The notes: a model not told the origin generated them from the sequence alone. Positions 1-11,987 are shown, numbered from the stretch's first letter. The stretch: DNA of 64,000 nucleotides from Lepus europaeus (GCF_033115175.1 NC_084827.1:181186388-181250387), one strand, 5' to 3'. Numbers and translations are program-made.

Positions 1-847
1 CGGCCGGCCGGGGCCTCCTTTCCATAGCGTGGGGGTGGTGCTTGGGCAGGGCCTGCTGGAGGACCAAGAGGAGGCAAGGTTGGTGGGGGCAGGGACGGAG
101 CTGGGTGCCCGTGGGGTCTCCAGGAAGGCGTCACGGCGTCTGGAGTGGTCACAGAGATGGAGGCAGAGGTGCCGAGTCCTCAACGTGCTGAAGCAGACCC
201 CACGCTGCTGGGGACTTGGGAGGCACATGTGACTTGGTGACTTTACCCTCCCTGCCTCCCTGCCTCACCCGCATCAAACTGCAGAGAACGGCCCAAGGCA
301 GAACAAGTGGCTCAGAGGGGAACCGGCTCAAACTGAGGCTCTGCCCAGTCAGCAGGTGGCCGCCCCGCCCCGCCCAGCCTGGGGCCCTGGAATGCCTGCA
401 TTCCACTGACCCACAGTGAAGGTTCTGGAGAGGCCCAGCCCCCTGGCCAGCGCTTCCCCACCAACGCAAGAACTCAGAGCACTTCCTGCCCCAGACGTCT
501 GACCCACCGGCAGCAGATTGACCTTGATGGTCCAAGTACACAGTGAGCCCAGGGGAAGGCACTTCGCAGGGTCAGCAGGGCCCCCAGGTCGGAACTGGTC
601 AGCGAGCCACACTGAGTCCAGGAATCCAAGGAGGCACCGGAGAGATCCCAGGAGGAGCTGTGCAGTCACAGCAGGATTTCACCAGTCAGTGGATCCCTGG
701 GGATCTGCTCAGGCCAGTGCACGCCCCTCCTGCCCTCAAAACTGCCAGCCAGGCCCCGCACATGTCCACCCCAACCCCCACACAGCCGGCAGCCACTTGG
801 ACGGAGTCCCTGCAGGCTGGGAGCCTGTGTCTCCCCCTACCTCTTCT
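1..847. other. GC-rich unique intergenic sequence
   Basis: No exon, splice-bounded open frame or repeat family was recognised. Short open frames on both strands are what GC-rich DNA gives by chance. Confidence 0.6.
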
Positions 848-848
848 T

Positions 849-1174
849 CTTCTTTTTTTTTGACAGGCAGAGTGGACAGTGAGAGAGAGACAGAGAGAAA
901 GGTCTTCCTTTGCCATTGGTTCACCCCCAATGGCCGCTGCGGCCGGCGCACCGCGCTGATCTGAAGCCATGAGCCAGGTGCTTCTCCTGGTCTCCCATGG
1001 GGTGCAGGGCCCAAGGACCTGGGCCATCCTCCACTGCACTCCCAGGCCACAGCAGAGAGCTGGACTGGAAGAGGGGCAACCGGGACAGAATCCGGCACCC
1101 CGGCCAGGACTAGAACCCGGTGTGCTGGCTACGCAAGGCGGAGGATTAGCCTATTGAGCCACAGCGCCGGCCCC
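849..1174 (-). mobile_element. CSINE (C-repeat SINE), young subfamily
   Basis: Reads on the + strand from a T-rich tail (complement of the A-tail) through the GA tract and the conserved CSINE body to the 5' end acagcgccggcccc. The body carries the gaaccggtgtgct-like B-box region and the complement of the ggctaatcctccgcc head. A short matching string, cctcttctt, flanks it (840-848 and 1,179-1,187) and may be the target duplication. Confidence 0.88.
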
Positions 1175-2141
1175 TCTGCCTCTTCTTGATTGAAATGACC
1201 TCTCCTGACTCAGGTGAATTCAAACGCTCCTCTTGTTGTGACGTCTGACTCTCCCTGAGTCGTCACCGAGATGTCACTGAGAACAAGAGCCGGGACTGTG
1301 CTGGTGATGGCGACGAGATGGGTGCGTGCGCAAGGGAGCGAGCGGCTCAGCCAGAAGCAGCCACATCTGGGCAGCCGAGCCGATCCCATGCTCCCACGCC
1401 GGTCCCACCCTGGGCAGCTGCAGGGGGGAGGCGGAAGCCCTGAGCAGGCACTGGAGGGGCCTCGCCCTGCACGCAGAGCTCAGACGGCCGAGAGGTGGAG
1501 CTGGCCGGCACCTGCACGGAGAAGAAAGGTGGGCTCATTCCCTGAGCCCTGCCTGGGCTGCAGAGAGCTTCCTAGTGCCGCTGGGCAGGACCCCCAGGCC
1601 AGGGGTTTGAACACCTCGTGGGCAGCTCTGCAAGTCAGACGTGGAACTCAAAGCCCAGGCAGTGGCCTCCAGGCCCGCCAGGATTTCCTGGGGACTAGCA
1701 GTGCCCCGGCCACTTGCCCAGCCGGCAGGACATGCTTTTCGGCGCAATGAGCTTCAGTGGGGAGCCACTCGCGCCTTCGATGACCAGAGCCTCGTTGAAG
1801 AATGGAGTTTCCAACCTCTCCACAGTTAAAGCTGTGTCTTCATGGACAGGCTGGGGAGAACACATCCTATTGATTTGCACTGCGATTTTACCTAGAACGT
1901 CCGCACACGCCTGCAGCAGAGCGAGATCAGTGTCCAAAGACTCCCCTTCAAGCTTGCTCTGCCACTGTTCCCGTGGATCGATAAAGCTCTTTTTAATTCA
2001 GGAAAGTGTTGGGCCCGAAGCAGCCCCGAGTTACCCTGGAAGCACAGAATACAAACCACCGCGCTGGCACTAAGATGTCGGGTGCCAGGACCTTATACCT
2101 TCAGTCTTTAAAAACTCTCTGTGTTTAAAAACCTCATTTTA
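1175..2141. other. Unique intergenic sequence
   Basis: Nothing recognisable on either strand. A 159-codon + frame at 1,271-1,750 has no recognisable domain and is treated as chance. Confidence 0.55.
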
Positions 2142-2480
2142 GGGGCTGGCATTGTGGCACAGCAGGTTAAGCCACCACCTGCAGCACCGGCATCCCATAT
2201 AGGCACGGTTCAATTCCCGGCTGCTCCACTTCCGATCCAGCTCCCTGCTAATGAGCCTGGGGAAGCAGTGGAAATGACCCAAGTGCTTGGGCCCCTGCAC
2301 TCGTATGGGAGACTCAGATGAAGCTTCTGGTTCCTGGCTGTGGTTTGGCCCAGCCCTGGCCACTTGTAGCCATTTGGGGAGTGACCAGTGGATAGAAGAT
2401 TCTCTCTCCTCTCTCTCTGTCTTCCCCTCTCCCTCCCTCTCTCTCTCTCTGCCTTTCAAATAAAATAAATAAACCTTTTA
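2142..2480 (+). mobile_element. CSINE, older subfamily
   Basis: Complete copy: head ggggctggcattgtggcac, the caggttaagcc A-box region, ggttcaattcc in B-box position, a CT-rich stretch and a tail of caaataaaataaataaa. Most older copies in the window share this tail type. Confidence 0.9.
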
Positions 2481-2724
2481 AACATAATTTTACTATGAAT
2501 AATACATCTTATTGTCAATATAATAAAAGAAATTCCTCTAATTCTGTACCCTGATATAACCATGAATATAACCATGACTGATATTTTTGCCTAATTTTTT
2601 CTCTCTTATTTTTTTACTATGAATCTTCAAAAAATCACGAGCCATAGTTTCACATAAAGCTGTATGTCTTCTCTCAAACACCCACACAACTTGACAAACC
2701 CAGCGGCTGTCACGCTCCAAAACC

Positions 2725-3565
2725 ACTATATCCACGCCCACGCCCACGCCACGCCCACGTCTGCCCCAATGTTGATCCACGGCCACACGCCACGCCCACA
2801 ACTGCTCCAATGTTGATCCACGGCCACACACCCTGCCCACGACTGCCCCAATGTTGATCCACGGCCACACACCACGCCACGTCTGCTCCAATGTTGATCC
2901 ACGGCCACACACCACGCCCACGCCACGCCCACGACTGCTCCAATGTTGATCCACGGCCACACGCCACGCCCACGCCACGCCCACGACTGCCCCAATGTTG
3001 ATCCACGCCCACGCCACGCCCACAACTGCTCCAATGTTGATCCACGGCCACACGCCCCACCCACGACTGCCCCAATGTTGATCCACGGCCACACACCACG
3101 CCCACGACTGCCCCAATGTTGATCCACGGCCACACACCACGCCACGTCTGCTCCAATGTTGATCCACGGCCACACGCCACGCCCACGACTGCCCCAATGT
3201 TGATCCACGGCCACACACCACGCCCACGACTGCCCCAATGTTGATCCACGGCCACACACCACGCCACGTCTGCTCCAATGTTGATCCACAGCCACACACC
3301 CCGCCCACAACTGCTCCAATGTTGATCCACGGCCACACACCACGCCCACGCCACGCCCACAACTACCCCAATGTTGATCCACGGCCACACGCCACGCCCA
3401 CGCCACGCCCACGACTGCCCCAATGTTGATCCACGGCCACACACCCCGCCCACGACTGCTCCAATGTTGATCCACGGCCACACGCCACGCCCACACCCCG
3501 CCCACGACTGCCTCAATGTTGATCCACGCCCACGCCACGCCCACAACTGCCCCAATGTTGATCCA
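2725..3565. repeat. GC-rich minisatellite, about 19 units of 35-54 bp
   Basis: Nineteen copies of a core reading ccaatgttgatcca are separated by variable runs of ccacgccca-type sequence. Units differ mainly by gain or loss of an 11-bp ccacgcccacg block, so lengths vary. The + strand is C-rich. On the minus strand all three frames lack stops, because the repeat itself contains no stop triplet in any frame, giving long W/G/R-rich open frames that I do not consider genes. Confidence 0.92.
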
Positions 3566-3670
3566 ATTCCCTGTTCCTGGGTTGTTTCACTTGGTTTCAA
3601 CTTTTTTCTCTGTGATAAACAAAACCACAGTAAACACTTCTGCACATAATTTTTCCGTGGCTCTGTGTGG
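3566..3670. mobile_element. Possible old L1 3'-region fragment bordering the minisatellite
   Basis: The sequence around cctgggttgtttcac and gataaacaaaaccacagtaaacac resembles the stretch of old LINE-1 elements that normally reads ...gggttgtttccac...gctgctgtaaacat. It is short and diverged. Confidence 0.3.
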
Positions 3671-5689
3671 TAAGCCTTGGACCATGACAAGTTAGAATCG
3701 TCTGTTCAGGGGGACCCTGGCTTCTGGGGGTGCTAATGGGGAGAGGGGAAGGGAGGTCTGAGGGTGTCCCTTCTAACCCTGACCGGGGCTGCTCCAGTCC
3801 TCCACGATCACCTCTCTTCCATCCAAAGAAAACAGAAAGCAAGAAGAGCAAACCCAACCACATCTTCCCCTGGGGGGAGGTGCGCTGCCACGAGGGGCGG
3901 GGCGGAGTGGGGCGTCCACTCCCACCCCCGGGAGGACCCCAGGACACCTGCAGAGTCCTGGCTTTCCGGAGCAGTGTGGCAGGAGTACAGAAAACAACAC
4001 GACGAGACGCAGATTCTGAAAGGACGTGTCGCAAGACGGCGAGACCAGCCTGCCAGACAGCACCGGCCACCTTAGCCAGGCATTCGAGTGTGTCTGAAGT
4101 GGTGTCCATGGCGGGTACCTCACCCCACAGCGGTTTGTGCTCAAGGCCTGTGGCTGAAACTTCCCCAGAGGAAAATTCAGGTGGAAACCTGTGTCTGGGA
4201 GCTGGCCCAGAGAGCAGCCATGGACCCAAACGGGGCCCTGTCCCACCCTGAGCCACACCAGCAGGTGCACACGCACGGGCCCTCTGCAGGGCGCACAGGG
4301 GTTTAAGCAGTGACTCACCTGCTCTCCGGGCTGGTCACTGCCAGGGAGTGGGACAGCGGCTCATCAGCAGGTCCTGCAGGGCCCCTGCCTGTCCTCTCCC
4401 GGACTGGGGAGTGGAGGCGGGGGTGCGTCCCTCCACGGCCGGCGGCTGGGCGGTGGCCAAGAGAAGGCTCCGCTCCAGTGGACAATGGAGAGCAAACCAG
4501 AGCAGCGGCCTGGGGCAGAGACGGCTCCAACTGCCCCAAAGTCAGGCCTCTTCCCTTCCTGGAAGGCCCTGAGGCAAAGTTCACTGCGGTCATGTGGTCC
4601 CCTGGGTGCCAGGCCGGAAGTCACAACTCCTGCGGGCTCTGGCTGTCAGTTTCCCCCTCCAAAGCCAGTTTGCCGGCTTTGCTGGGGGCTCCACCAGCTG
4701 GGCAGGATCTGTGGTGGCCTTGGAAAGTGTCGGCCAGTCCAGTGAGTTCATTCTTTCACTGATAGCCGGGCACTGCCACCCGCCAGGCATCGCACGATGG
4801 GCAGGTCCGGGGGTCAGAGCCAGGCCTTGACATACCCGTGGCAGGGGCGTGGCCTCCCTGCAGTGGGCGGGGCCAGGCAGAAGAGAGGGAAGGGCCCCTC
4901 CTCCTGGTCCTCCCGAATTCCTCACCAGCCTCCAGTCCCAGAATTCCCAGACTTGCTGAATCCTCTCTTCCCCACAGCCCTGGGTGGTGGGGTTTGGCCC
5001 GTGGCAGAGAGAGGAGGTTGATGAAGGAGGAACCAGCACACAGAACGCTGGGTCTCAGCGGGTTCTCATGACGCCGGGGAGCAGGCTCGGTGGTCCCCAT
5101 GTCCTCTGTGCTGTGGGGTGTGGGGTCCGATGCCAGAGGGGCACCTGTCCCAGGCTCCTCTGGGGCTCTTCCCATCACCTCCGCAGTGCCTCTGCCACAG
5201 CCATTTCCTCTGGGTGCAGCCCTCCCCACCGTGTGAGCAGCCTGGCCTGGGGGACTGTCCCCTGTGGAGCGGCGTCCTTGTCCCCTGCCCCAGCCTGGAA
5301 GCCACCGGTCCAGGAGAGACGCCACCGGCCCCATCTGAACACCTGGGACAGGTGGATCGTGGCGCGTGAAGCGGCCTCTTACGACGACAGCAGCTTGGCC
5401 GTCTCACTGGCTTCCGTCCGGCGACACTCATCCCTTGTAAGAGGGGCCGTGTGCCCGTGCGTCCGTGCGCCAGGGAGGGGAGGCTGGTTTCGCAGACTAA
5501 AGGACCAAGAACCAAAGAAACGAGAAGTTCTGTGCTTTCAGGTTACTTTCCTTGTGAAGGGGGGCAGACGCACAGAGCGACAGGAAGATGACTGGTGTCC
5601 AACATGAGGTGCCGTCGGGCGTCCGAGGAGCGAGGCAGAGGGAACTGAATTAACAGGCCAGCTAGAGCCAGCCCCTGCGGGCTGTGAGG
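3671..5689. other. GC-rich unique intergenic sequence
   Basis: Open frames up to about 219 codons occur on both strands at once (for example minus 3,597-4,256), with no recognised domain and no consistent splice structure. I see no gene, RNA or repeat family. Confidence 0.5.
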
Positions 5690-6160
5690 CCGTGACCCCC
5701 GTGACCCTGGCAGTGTGGGCCATGGGGCTGTGACCTCCATGACCCTGGCCAGTGTGGGCCGTGGCTATGACCCCTGTGACCCTGGGCAGTGTGGGCCATG
5801 GGGCCATGACCTCCATGACCCTGGCCAGTGTGGGCTGTGGCTGTGACCCCCATGACCCTGGCAGTGTGGGCCGTGGGGCTGTGACCCCATGACCCTGGCC
5901 AGTGTGGGCCGTGGGTCTGTGACCCCCATGACCCTGGCCAGTGTGGGCTGTGGCTGTGACCCCCATGACCCTGGCAGTGTGGGCCGTGGGTCTGTGACCC
6001 CCATGACTCTGGCCAGTGTGGGCTGTGGGGCCGTGACCTCCATGACCCTGGCCAGTGTGGGCCGTGGGAATATGATGTCCCTGACCCTGGGCAGTGTGGG
6101 CCAGGGGGCTGTGACCCCATGACTCTGGCTAATGTGGGCCACGGGGCCGTGGTGGCCCAG
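5690..6160. repeat. Minisatellite, about 12 units of 36-40 bp
   Basis: Repeats of gaccctggccagtgtgggcc followed by gtgggnctgtgacccccat. Unit length varies by a few bases (ccctggcca versus ccctggca, ggctgtgg versus ggggctgtgg). Open frames across it on the minus strand are periodic and read as low-complexity H/G/P/S sequence. Confidence 0.9.
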
Positions 6161-7256
6161 GTCCTGATATCTCAGTCAACATCTCCGTCTCGGCACGGTG
6201 ACATGGAACTTCAGTGTGGGTGGCCCCAGGCGGGCATTCAGCTTGGCCTGTGCAGGAGCTTAGCCCCAAGCCAAGGCTCCTGTCCAGCGGCAGAGATGTT
6301 TGGAGCACCTGCCTTCCTGCAGGGGAGGGGCCCCACAGGCCCTGGGAGGAAGACCCCCAGCTCATCTCGAGGCAGGGATGCGGGAGCTGAGGGCATCCCA
6401 GCCAGCTCTGACTCCCAGAAAGGGAGTTCCGTGGCAGCCAGAGGGTCAGAGCCAGGCCTCGTCCTGGGAAGACCAGAGCTCGGGGACCTCTCGAGCCCCT
6501 TGGTGTCTGCGGCAGCCAGGGGACCTGGGGAGGGCAGGGCCAGGCCAGCGCGGGCATGGCAGGCAGGGGCAGGGAGGCTGGCGTCCCCCAGGTACACATG
6601 GACCCTTCATGCCAGGCTATGGGGGCAGGGGGAGGAGCTTCAAAGGTTCTAGAGAGATCCAAAGAATCCGAGAGTGGTGGGTCAGTGTGGACTCTTGTAC
6701 CTACACCTGTGGTACCCTGCATGACCCCCTCAGGCTGACCCTACACAGCACAGAGCTGTGAAGAGCCAGGCAGACAGGCGCCCTGCTCTCCCTTGACCGT
6801 GGCACACATGTGAGTCGGTGGAAGTGACCAGCGCAGGTGCAGAGGCACAGAGGACCCAGCGGTGGGTGGAGGTGGTGGAGGGATGGGAGCTGGACATGCT
6901 CTGGGAGGCATTCCCAGTAGGCACCAGGGCCACGCAGGAGGACCCCGTGTGGCTCCTCGTCCCCCCAACGCTGTCAGCAGCAGGTGTCCCAGACAGGAGC
7001 CAGGGAAGCCTCTTCCGGGAGAACACAGCTGAAGGCCATCCGTGTGGCCGCGGAGGGGGCCTGGCTGCCTCGTGAGAAATAAAAGTCCACGCTCGTGGCC
7101 CCAGAACCCTCAGCGCCTGCCCCAAGGCAGGGCAGGGCCAGGAGCTCCCGGAAGCTGCAAAGGAAGAGCTTGCAGCCACAGTGGACCTGCACTGCCCCCC
7201 TCGGCAGATGGACATCAGAGCGCACGTGGTGCCCTGTTGCAGCCTAAGTCCCCCAG
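6161..7256. other. Unique intergenic sequence
   Basis: GC-rich, with overlapping open frames on both strands but no recognisable product or repeat family. Confidence 0.5.
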
Positions 7257-7600
7257 CAGGGCAGCTCAGGCTGTGAGCTCAGGGCAGCACAGGCAGTGTC
7301 AGGGTGGCACACACTCTAGGCTCAGGGCAGCACAGGCAGTGTCAGGGTGACGCACACCATAAGCTTAGAGCGGCACGGAGAGTGTCAGAGTGACACACAC
7401 CATAAGCTCAGGGCGGCACAGGCGGTGTCAGGGTGACACACACCGTAAGCTCAGGGCAGCACAGGCATTATCAGGGTGTCACACACTATAGGCTCAGGGC
7501 AGCACAGGCGGTGTCAGGGTGACACACACCATAAGCTCAGGGTGGCACAGGCGGTGTCAGGGTGACACACACCATAAGCTCAGGGCAGCTCGTGCTGAGA
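7257..7600. repeat. Minisatellite, about 8 units of 43 bp
   Basis: The unit is gctcagggcagcacaggcag followed by tgtcagggtgacacacaccataa. Two sub-variants alternate (ccataa versus ctatag endings), suggesting higher-order duplication of pairs or triplets. Confidence 0.9.
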
Positions 7601-7887
7601 GTGCACAGTGCCTGGGAGCGGAAGTCCCTGGGTCCTCTCCCTTTCTCTTCTGGTCTCTGGGGCTCACTCTGACCATCACCGAGCACCATCACCATGAGAG
7701 ACACACGTGTGGCCTCCCGTGTCTATCAGAAGATGCCTTCCCATGGGCAGGGACCATAAACACCCAGGAGGTGTGCTGGGGCCCGGGTCCAGGTCCTTGT
7801 CTTTGATGCAAGAGAAAACGCAGGGATGAGACGTAGGCAAATGTGTGCAGAGGAGCGAGACCGATTTGCACCCACAAGTAGAGTACA

Positions 7888-8171
7888 GGGTTCAGCATGT
7901 GGTGTGGTGGCTCCGTACTGGGGTGCTGGCTGCTCCACTTCTGAGCCAGCTCCCTGCTAACAACCCTGGGGAAACAGCAGGAGATGGCCCAGGTGCTTGG
8001 GCCCCTGCACCCACGAGGCGGACCTGGATGGAGCTCCTGGCTCCTGGCTTCAGCCTGGCCCAGCGCTGGTCATTGCAGCCATTTGGGAAGTGAACCAGAG
8101 GATGGAAGATCTCTCTCTCTCTCTCTCCCTCTATCTCTCTCACTGCATTTCAAATAAATAGGTAAATCTTA
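7888..8171 (+). mobile_element. CSINE, 5'-truncated or diverged
   Basis: Recognised by ctgctccacttctgagccag, caggtgcttgggcccctgca and gggaagtgaaccag, followed by a CT stretch and a caaataaataggtaaatc tail. The head is degraded (gtggtgtggtggctccg). Confidence 0.85.
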
Positions 8172-9746
8172 AGAAAGAAAAAAGGAACGGACACAGGTAC
8201 ACACTCACGAGGGAGCACAGGCCTCCATGGTGAGCTGAGTCAGTGATAGGCTCTGGAAGCCTGGGGGTGGAGCTTGGGGCGGGGCCTGAGTGCTGCCCAT
8301 CTCCATCTCCTTTTGTGGGAATCTGGGAGGTGCCAGGGCCTCAGGTGCATGATGGGAGTAGCAGTGTCCGTGGTGGTAATCTTACAACAATGACATTATA
8401 ATTTGCTCAGGTCACCCAGGGGACGCAGCCAGCAGCCACGCTGGTTATTTTTGGCTGGGCCCAGTTCTGAAGAACAGCTTTCGCCTGCCCTGCCGGGAGG
8501 GGCCCGTGAAGCCAGCACTGTGGCCCCGCCCCCTGTCCAGGCTTTCTGTGGCACACACGCCAATCAAAATGAAGCCAAATGGTAGGAGAGTGAGGGCTCT
8601 CCTAAGGCAGATGGGAAAGTCTGGATGCATACCCAGCAGAGAGTGGGCAAAGGCGCGGGCAGCAAGGGCTATAGGGAAAAGAAGGGCCCACCAGGCTTCA
8701 CTTCCAAAGGGGCGTGGCCACGTAGCCTGATTGACAGGTGGACATACAGGTGGGGTAGATCACACAGGGGCATGGTGAAGGCGTGGTCTTCCAGCGCACA
8801 AACCTAACCAATTTGATCCTATCTGCCTGCCTACATCACTCCCAGGCTGCCACCCCCAGGACTGCAGAGCAGGGAGGGCCCTGGGGACCTGGCACCCACC
8901 CAGTGCAGCCCCCACCCCGCCCCCGCCAACTGACTTCTGCAGTGGCTGGAACAGCTGCTTCCTGGGACGGCCCATCTGTCCCATGCTGAGTGGACCCCTC
9001 CGTGTAGGTCATCTTCCCACACTCTCCCCACCCCCGGCTGTCCGGCAGCAGAGGGGGCTACTTACCCAGCAGCCCGTCCTCGGGGAGAGACCCCAGCGGG
9101 GGGCTCAGGCTGCTACTGCCTCCACACCCCCCTTCTGGCACAGGCGGCCCGTGACCCCTGCACCAGACAGACGTCCAGGGGGACTTCTGCAAGTCTTGGG
9201 GGCGGGGTGGGGGGTTCACCTTCCTCCCTGGGGCTCCCTGCAGAGCTGTGCTCAAGGCTACAACTCTGAGTGAGATGGTTATTCTCCCGTGGCCTTTGAG
9301 ATAAGCCTTGAAACCTTCACCCTGGCTTATCTCAGTGGAAAATTCCAGTGGGGCTTTCTGCCTGCCAAGTTACATTCCTGAGCAATCAGCTGGCTGGGCA
9401 GAGCAAGGCCAGCAGAGCCAATCCTGCCCCAGGTGCCACAGCCCTGGGCCCCACTTCCCCCAGCGCCACCTCTGCCCGCTGGGTAATCCCTCTGCTCTTG
9501 CTCTCTCTGGAACCCACTCCCACGGGGCTCTGGCCACCTTCTCTCCTAACCACCAGCCGTGGACTCCACGTCACCGGAACCCCGGGTCCCTGGCTCACAG
9601 GGACGTGGGCAGCATGTGGTGACACCCCTCTCCGTTCAGTGCCCGGGGCCGAATCTCCCAGCGCCAACTCCGTCTCCTGCCTTTCCCTCGCTGAGTTCTC
9701 TGAGCTCTAAGTCTGGACTCTGAACACCGCTCGCTGCTGCCAGCAC
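8172..9746. other. Unique intergenic sequence
   Basis: No gene or repeat family recognised. Confidence 0.5.
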
Positions 9747-9910
9747 CGGCCATCCTCCGCTCAGGTCACAGGCCACCCTCCGCTCAGGTCACAGGCCACC
9801 CTCCGCTCGGGTCACCGGCCACCCTCCGCTCGGGTCACAGGCCACCCTCCACTCGGGTCACAGGCCACCCTCCGCTCGGGTCACAGGCCACCCTCCGCTC
9901 GGGTCACCGG
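9747..9910. repeat. 23-bp minisatellite, 7 units
   Basis: Seven near-perfect units of ggccaccctccgctcgggtc plus aca, differing only at the a/g in ctc(a/g)ggtc and aca/acc. Confidence 0.93.
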
Positions 9911-10239
9911 CTCCCTGCAGACTGCTGCCCTCTCGTGGGGGCTCTCAGCACCTGCCTCGCGCCCCTCAACCCTGCAGCTGCAGGGGAGTCCGTCCGAGTC
10001 AGAGCAGGGGACCCGAGCCTCTCCATGCCACTCCCGGCTTCTCGTCTCACTGGGACTGGCGTTCAAGCCCTGCTGTTGCTTGCCTGGTCCCTGGGCCTGC
10101 GCCCCGGCCTCTGGCTCTGATCCCGGGGTTCTGTCCACTCAGGCGTCACAGGCCTTGAACAGGTCACGCACGACCCTGACTCAGGGCCTTTACCCCTGCT
10201 GTGCTGTGCCTTCTCCCTGGAGGGTTCTTCTCCCAGCTA

Positions 10240-10692
10240 CGCACCTGCCTCTATCACCACTCCAGGTCTTTCATGGTTCCCTGTGGCTGTGGTAACAAAT
10301 AACCACCATAGTGTCTTTAAACCACGGGTTTGGGGACCACAAAGCCCGGAATTGGGGCGTTAGCAGGGGTGGTTTCTTCTGTCAGCTGAGGGAAACAGCA
10401 CACGCCTCTCTCTCTCGGCTTCTGGTGGCAGCCAGCAGCCCGGGGTGGCCCAGGTCGGAGGAGCATCGTGCACCCCTGCTCCGTCTCCACACGCCGTCTT
10501 CCCTGCCCCCTCCCGGGGGGGACGCTCGCGGGGACACAGAGCTAATCCGGGGTGCTCTATCTGAAGACTCTTACCCTGAACACATCGTCAAAGACTCCTT
10601 TTGCAAAGGACACATTCACAGGCACCAGACGTTAAGGCTCGGACGCATCTTTTGGGGGGCACTGTTTTGGGGTCCCCGTCAACCTACCACAG
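10240..10692 (+). mobile_element. Old mammalian interspersed repeat, family not assigned
   Basis: It opens with ctgtggctgtggtaacaaat and cctttaaacca-like sequence, contains ggcttctggtggcagcc and ctccttttgcaaaggacaca, and closes with ttggggggcactgttttgg...cctaccaca. This order is familiar from a widespread ancient repeat of other mammals, but I cannot name the family with confidence. Confidence 0.45.
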
Positions 10693-10890
10693 GGTCTGAA
10701 GCCACCCCTCGGTGAGTCCCTCTCTGCCCACCCTCCCAGACCCCCTTTCTGGACGGCCTGGTTTTACCACCAATTCCCCAGCCAGAACAGAGATTTCAAA
10801 GTAGGAATTTTTAACTTCTGTTTGCCTTGTAACCCCATAGCCTGGAACAAAGCTTAGCACAAAACCAGCATGGGTAAGTGTTTGTTGAAC

Positions 10891-10911
10891 ACACACACAC
10901 ACACACAGAAA
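10891..10911. repeat. (CA)n microsatellite
   Basis: About ten uninterrupted CA units. Confidence 0.9.
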
Positions 10912-11340
10912 ATTCTGTATTCACGATTCTAGAGAACTCCCGGGTCAAACCCATCCATCTATGGATGCCTTTGAAACCCACGACCAAAGCGTCTTCTAAA
11001 GTTCTCACAGGAATGGGCACTTGGCACAGCAGGGAAGCCCCTGCCTAGGATGCCACACCCCATTCCCACTGCCCGGTCTGTGCCCCAGCTCCGACAGCTG
11101 AACTCCTGGGTTAGGATGAAGAAGTTCAAATGCAGAAGACCTCTGCTTAAAGTCAGAACCAACCTTACATTTAACAGAGAGAGAGTCGAGGTCTCCCAGC
11201 TAAAAACAGAGAGCCAGACAAAGATTGCTGTCACCATTGTTATCTCCATGGCATCATACACCTGTGCTCGTGGGCTGTGGTAGCAGAAGAAAAAGTCTTA
11301 AAAAGATAAAGAACAGTGAGTGCCAATTTTGGATAGTTTT

Positions 11341-11987
11341 AAGATTTATTTACTTATTTGGCCGGCGCCGTGGCTTAACAGGCTAATCCTCCGCCTTGCG
11401 GCGCCGGCACATTGGGTTCTAGTCCCGGTTGGGGTGCCAGATTCTATCCTGGTTGCCCCTCTTCCAGGCCAGCTCTCTGCTGTGGCCCGGGAGGGCAGTG
11501 GAGGATGGCCCAAGTGCTTGGGCCCTGCACCTGCATGGGAGATCAGGAGAAGCACCTGGCTCCTGGCTTCGGATCATCGAGATGTGCCGGCCACAGCGGC
11601 CATTGGAGGGTGAACCAATGGCAAAAAGGAAGACCTTTCTCTCTGTCTCTCTCTCTCACTATCCACTCTGTCTGTCAAAAAAAAAAAAAAGGATTTATTT
11701 ACTTATTTGAAATTCAGAGTTACAGAGAGAGAGAGAGAGAGGTCTTCCATCTGCTGGTTCACTCCCCAAATGGCTGCAACAGCTGGGTCTGGGCCAGGAC
11801 AATGTCAGGAGCCATCAGGGTCTCCTATGGGGATATCAGGGGCCCAAGTGCTTGTACCACCCATGGCTGCTTTCGCCAGGCCACTAGCAGGGAGCTGGAT
11901 CAGAAGTGGAGCATCCGGGACATGAACCGATGCCCATATGGGACGCCAGCATTGCAGGTGGCAGCTTTACCCATTACGGCCTTTGGA
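11341..11987 (-). mobile_element. Older CSINE (minus) split by a younger CSINE
   Basis: The tail of a minus-orientation CSINE (agatttatttacttattt) starts at 11,341 and resumes at 11,709 (gaaattcagagttacagaga), running through ggtcttccatctgctggttc to a degraded head near 11,987. The gap holds a complete younger CSINE flanked by a 17-bp duplication of the host SINE. Confidence 0.85.
11360..11691 (+). mobile_element. Young CSINE inserted in an older CSINE
   Basis: Full length, from ggccggcgccgtggcttaac to a pure A-tail after ctgtctgtc. It is flanked by the exact 17-bp direct repeat gatttatttacttattt at 11,343-11,359 and 11,692-11,708, which defines the insertion. Confidence 0.95.

Noticed and set aside
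2538..3690. Three overlapping minus-strand frames of 272-326 codons
   Set aside because: All come from the minisatellite, whose unit has no stop in any frame. No non-repetitive domain.
9747..9910. CRISPR-like regularly spaced repeat
   Set aside because: Simple head-to-tail minisatellite without unique spacers, in a mammalian genome.
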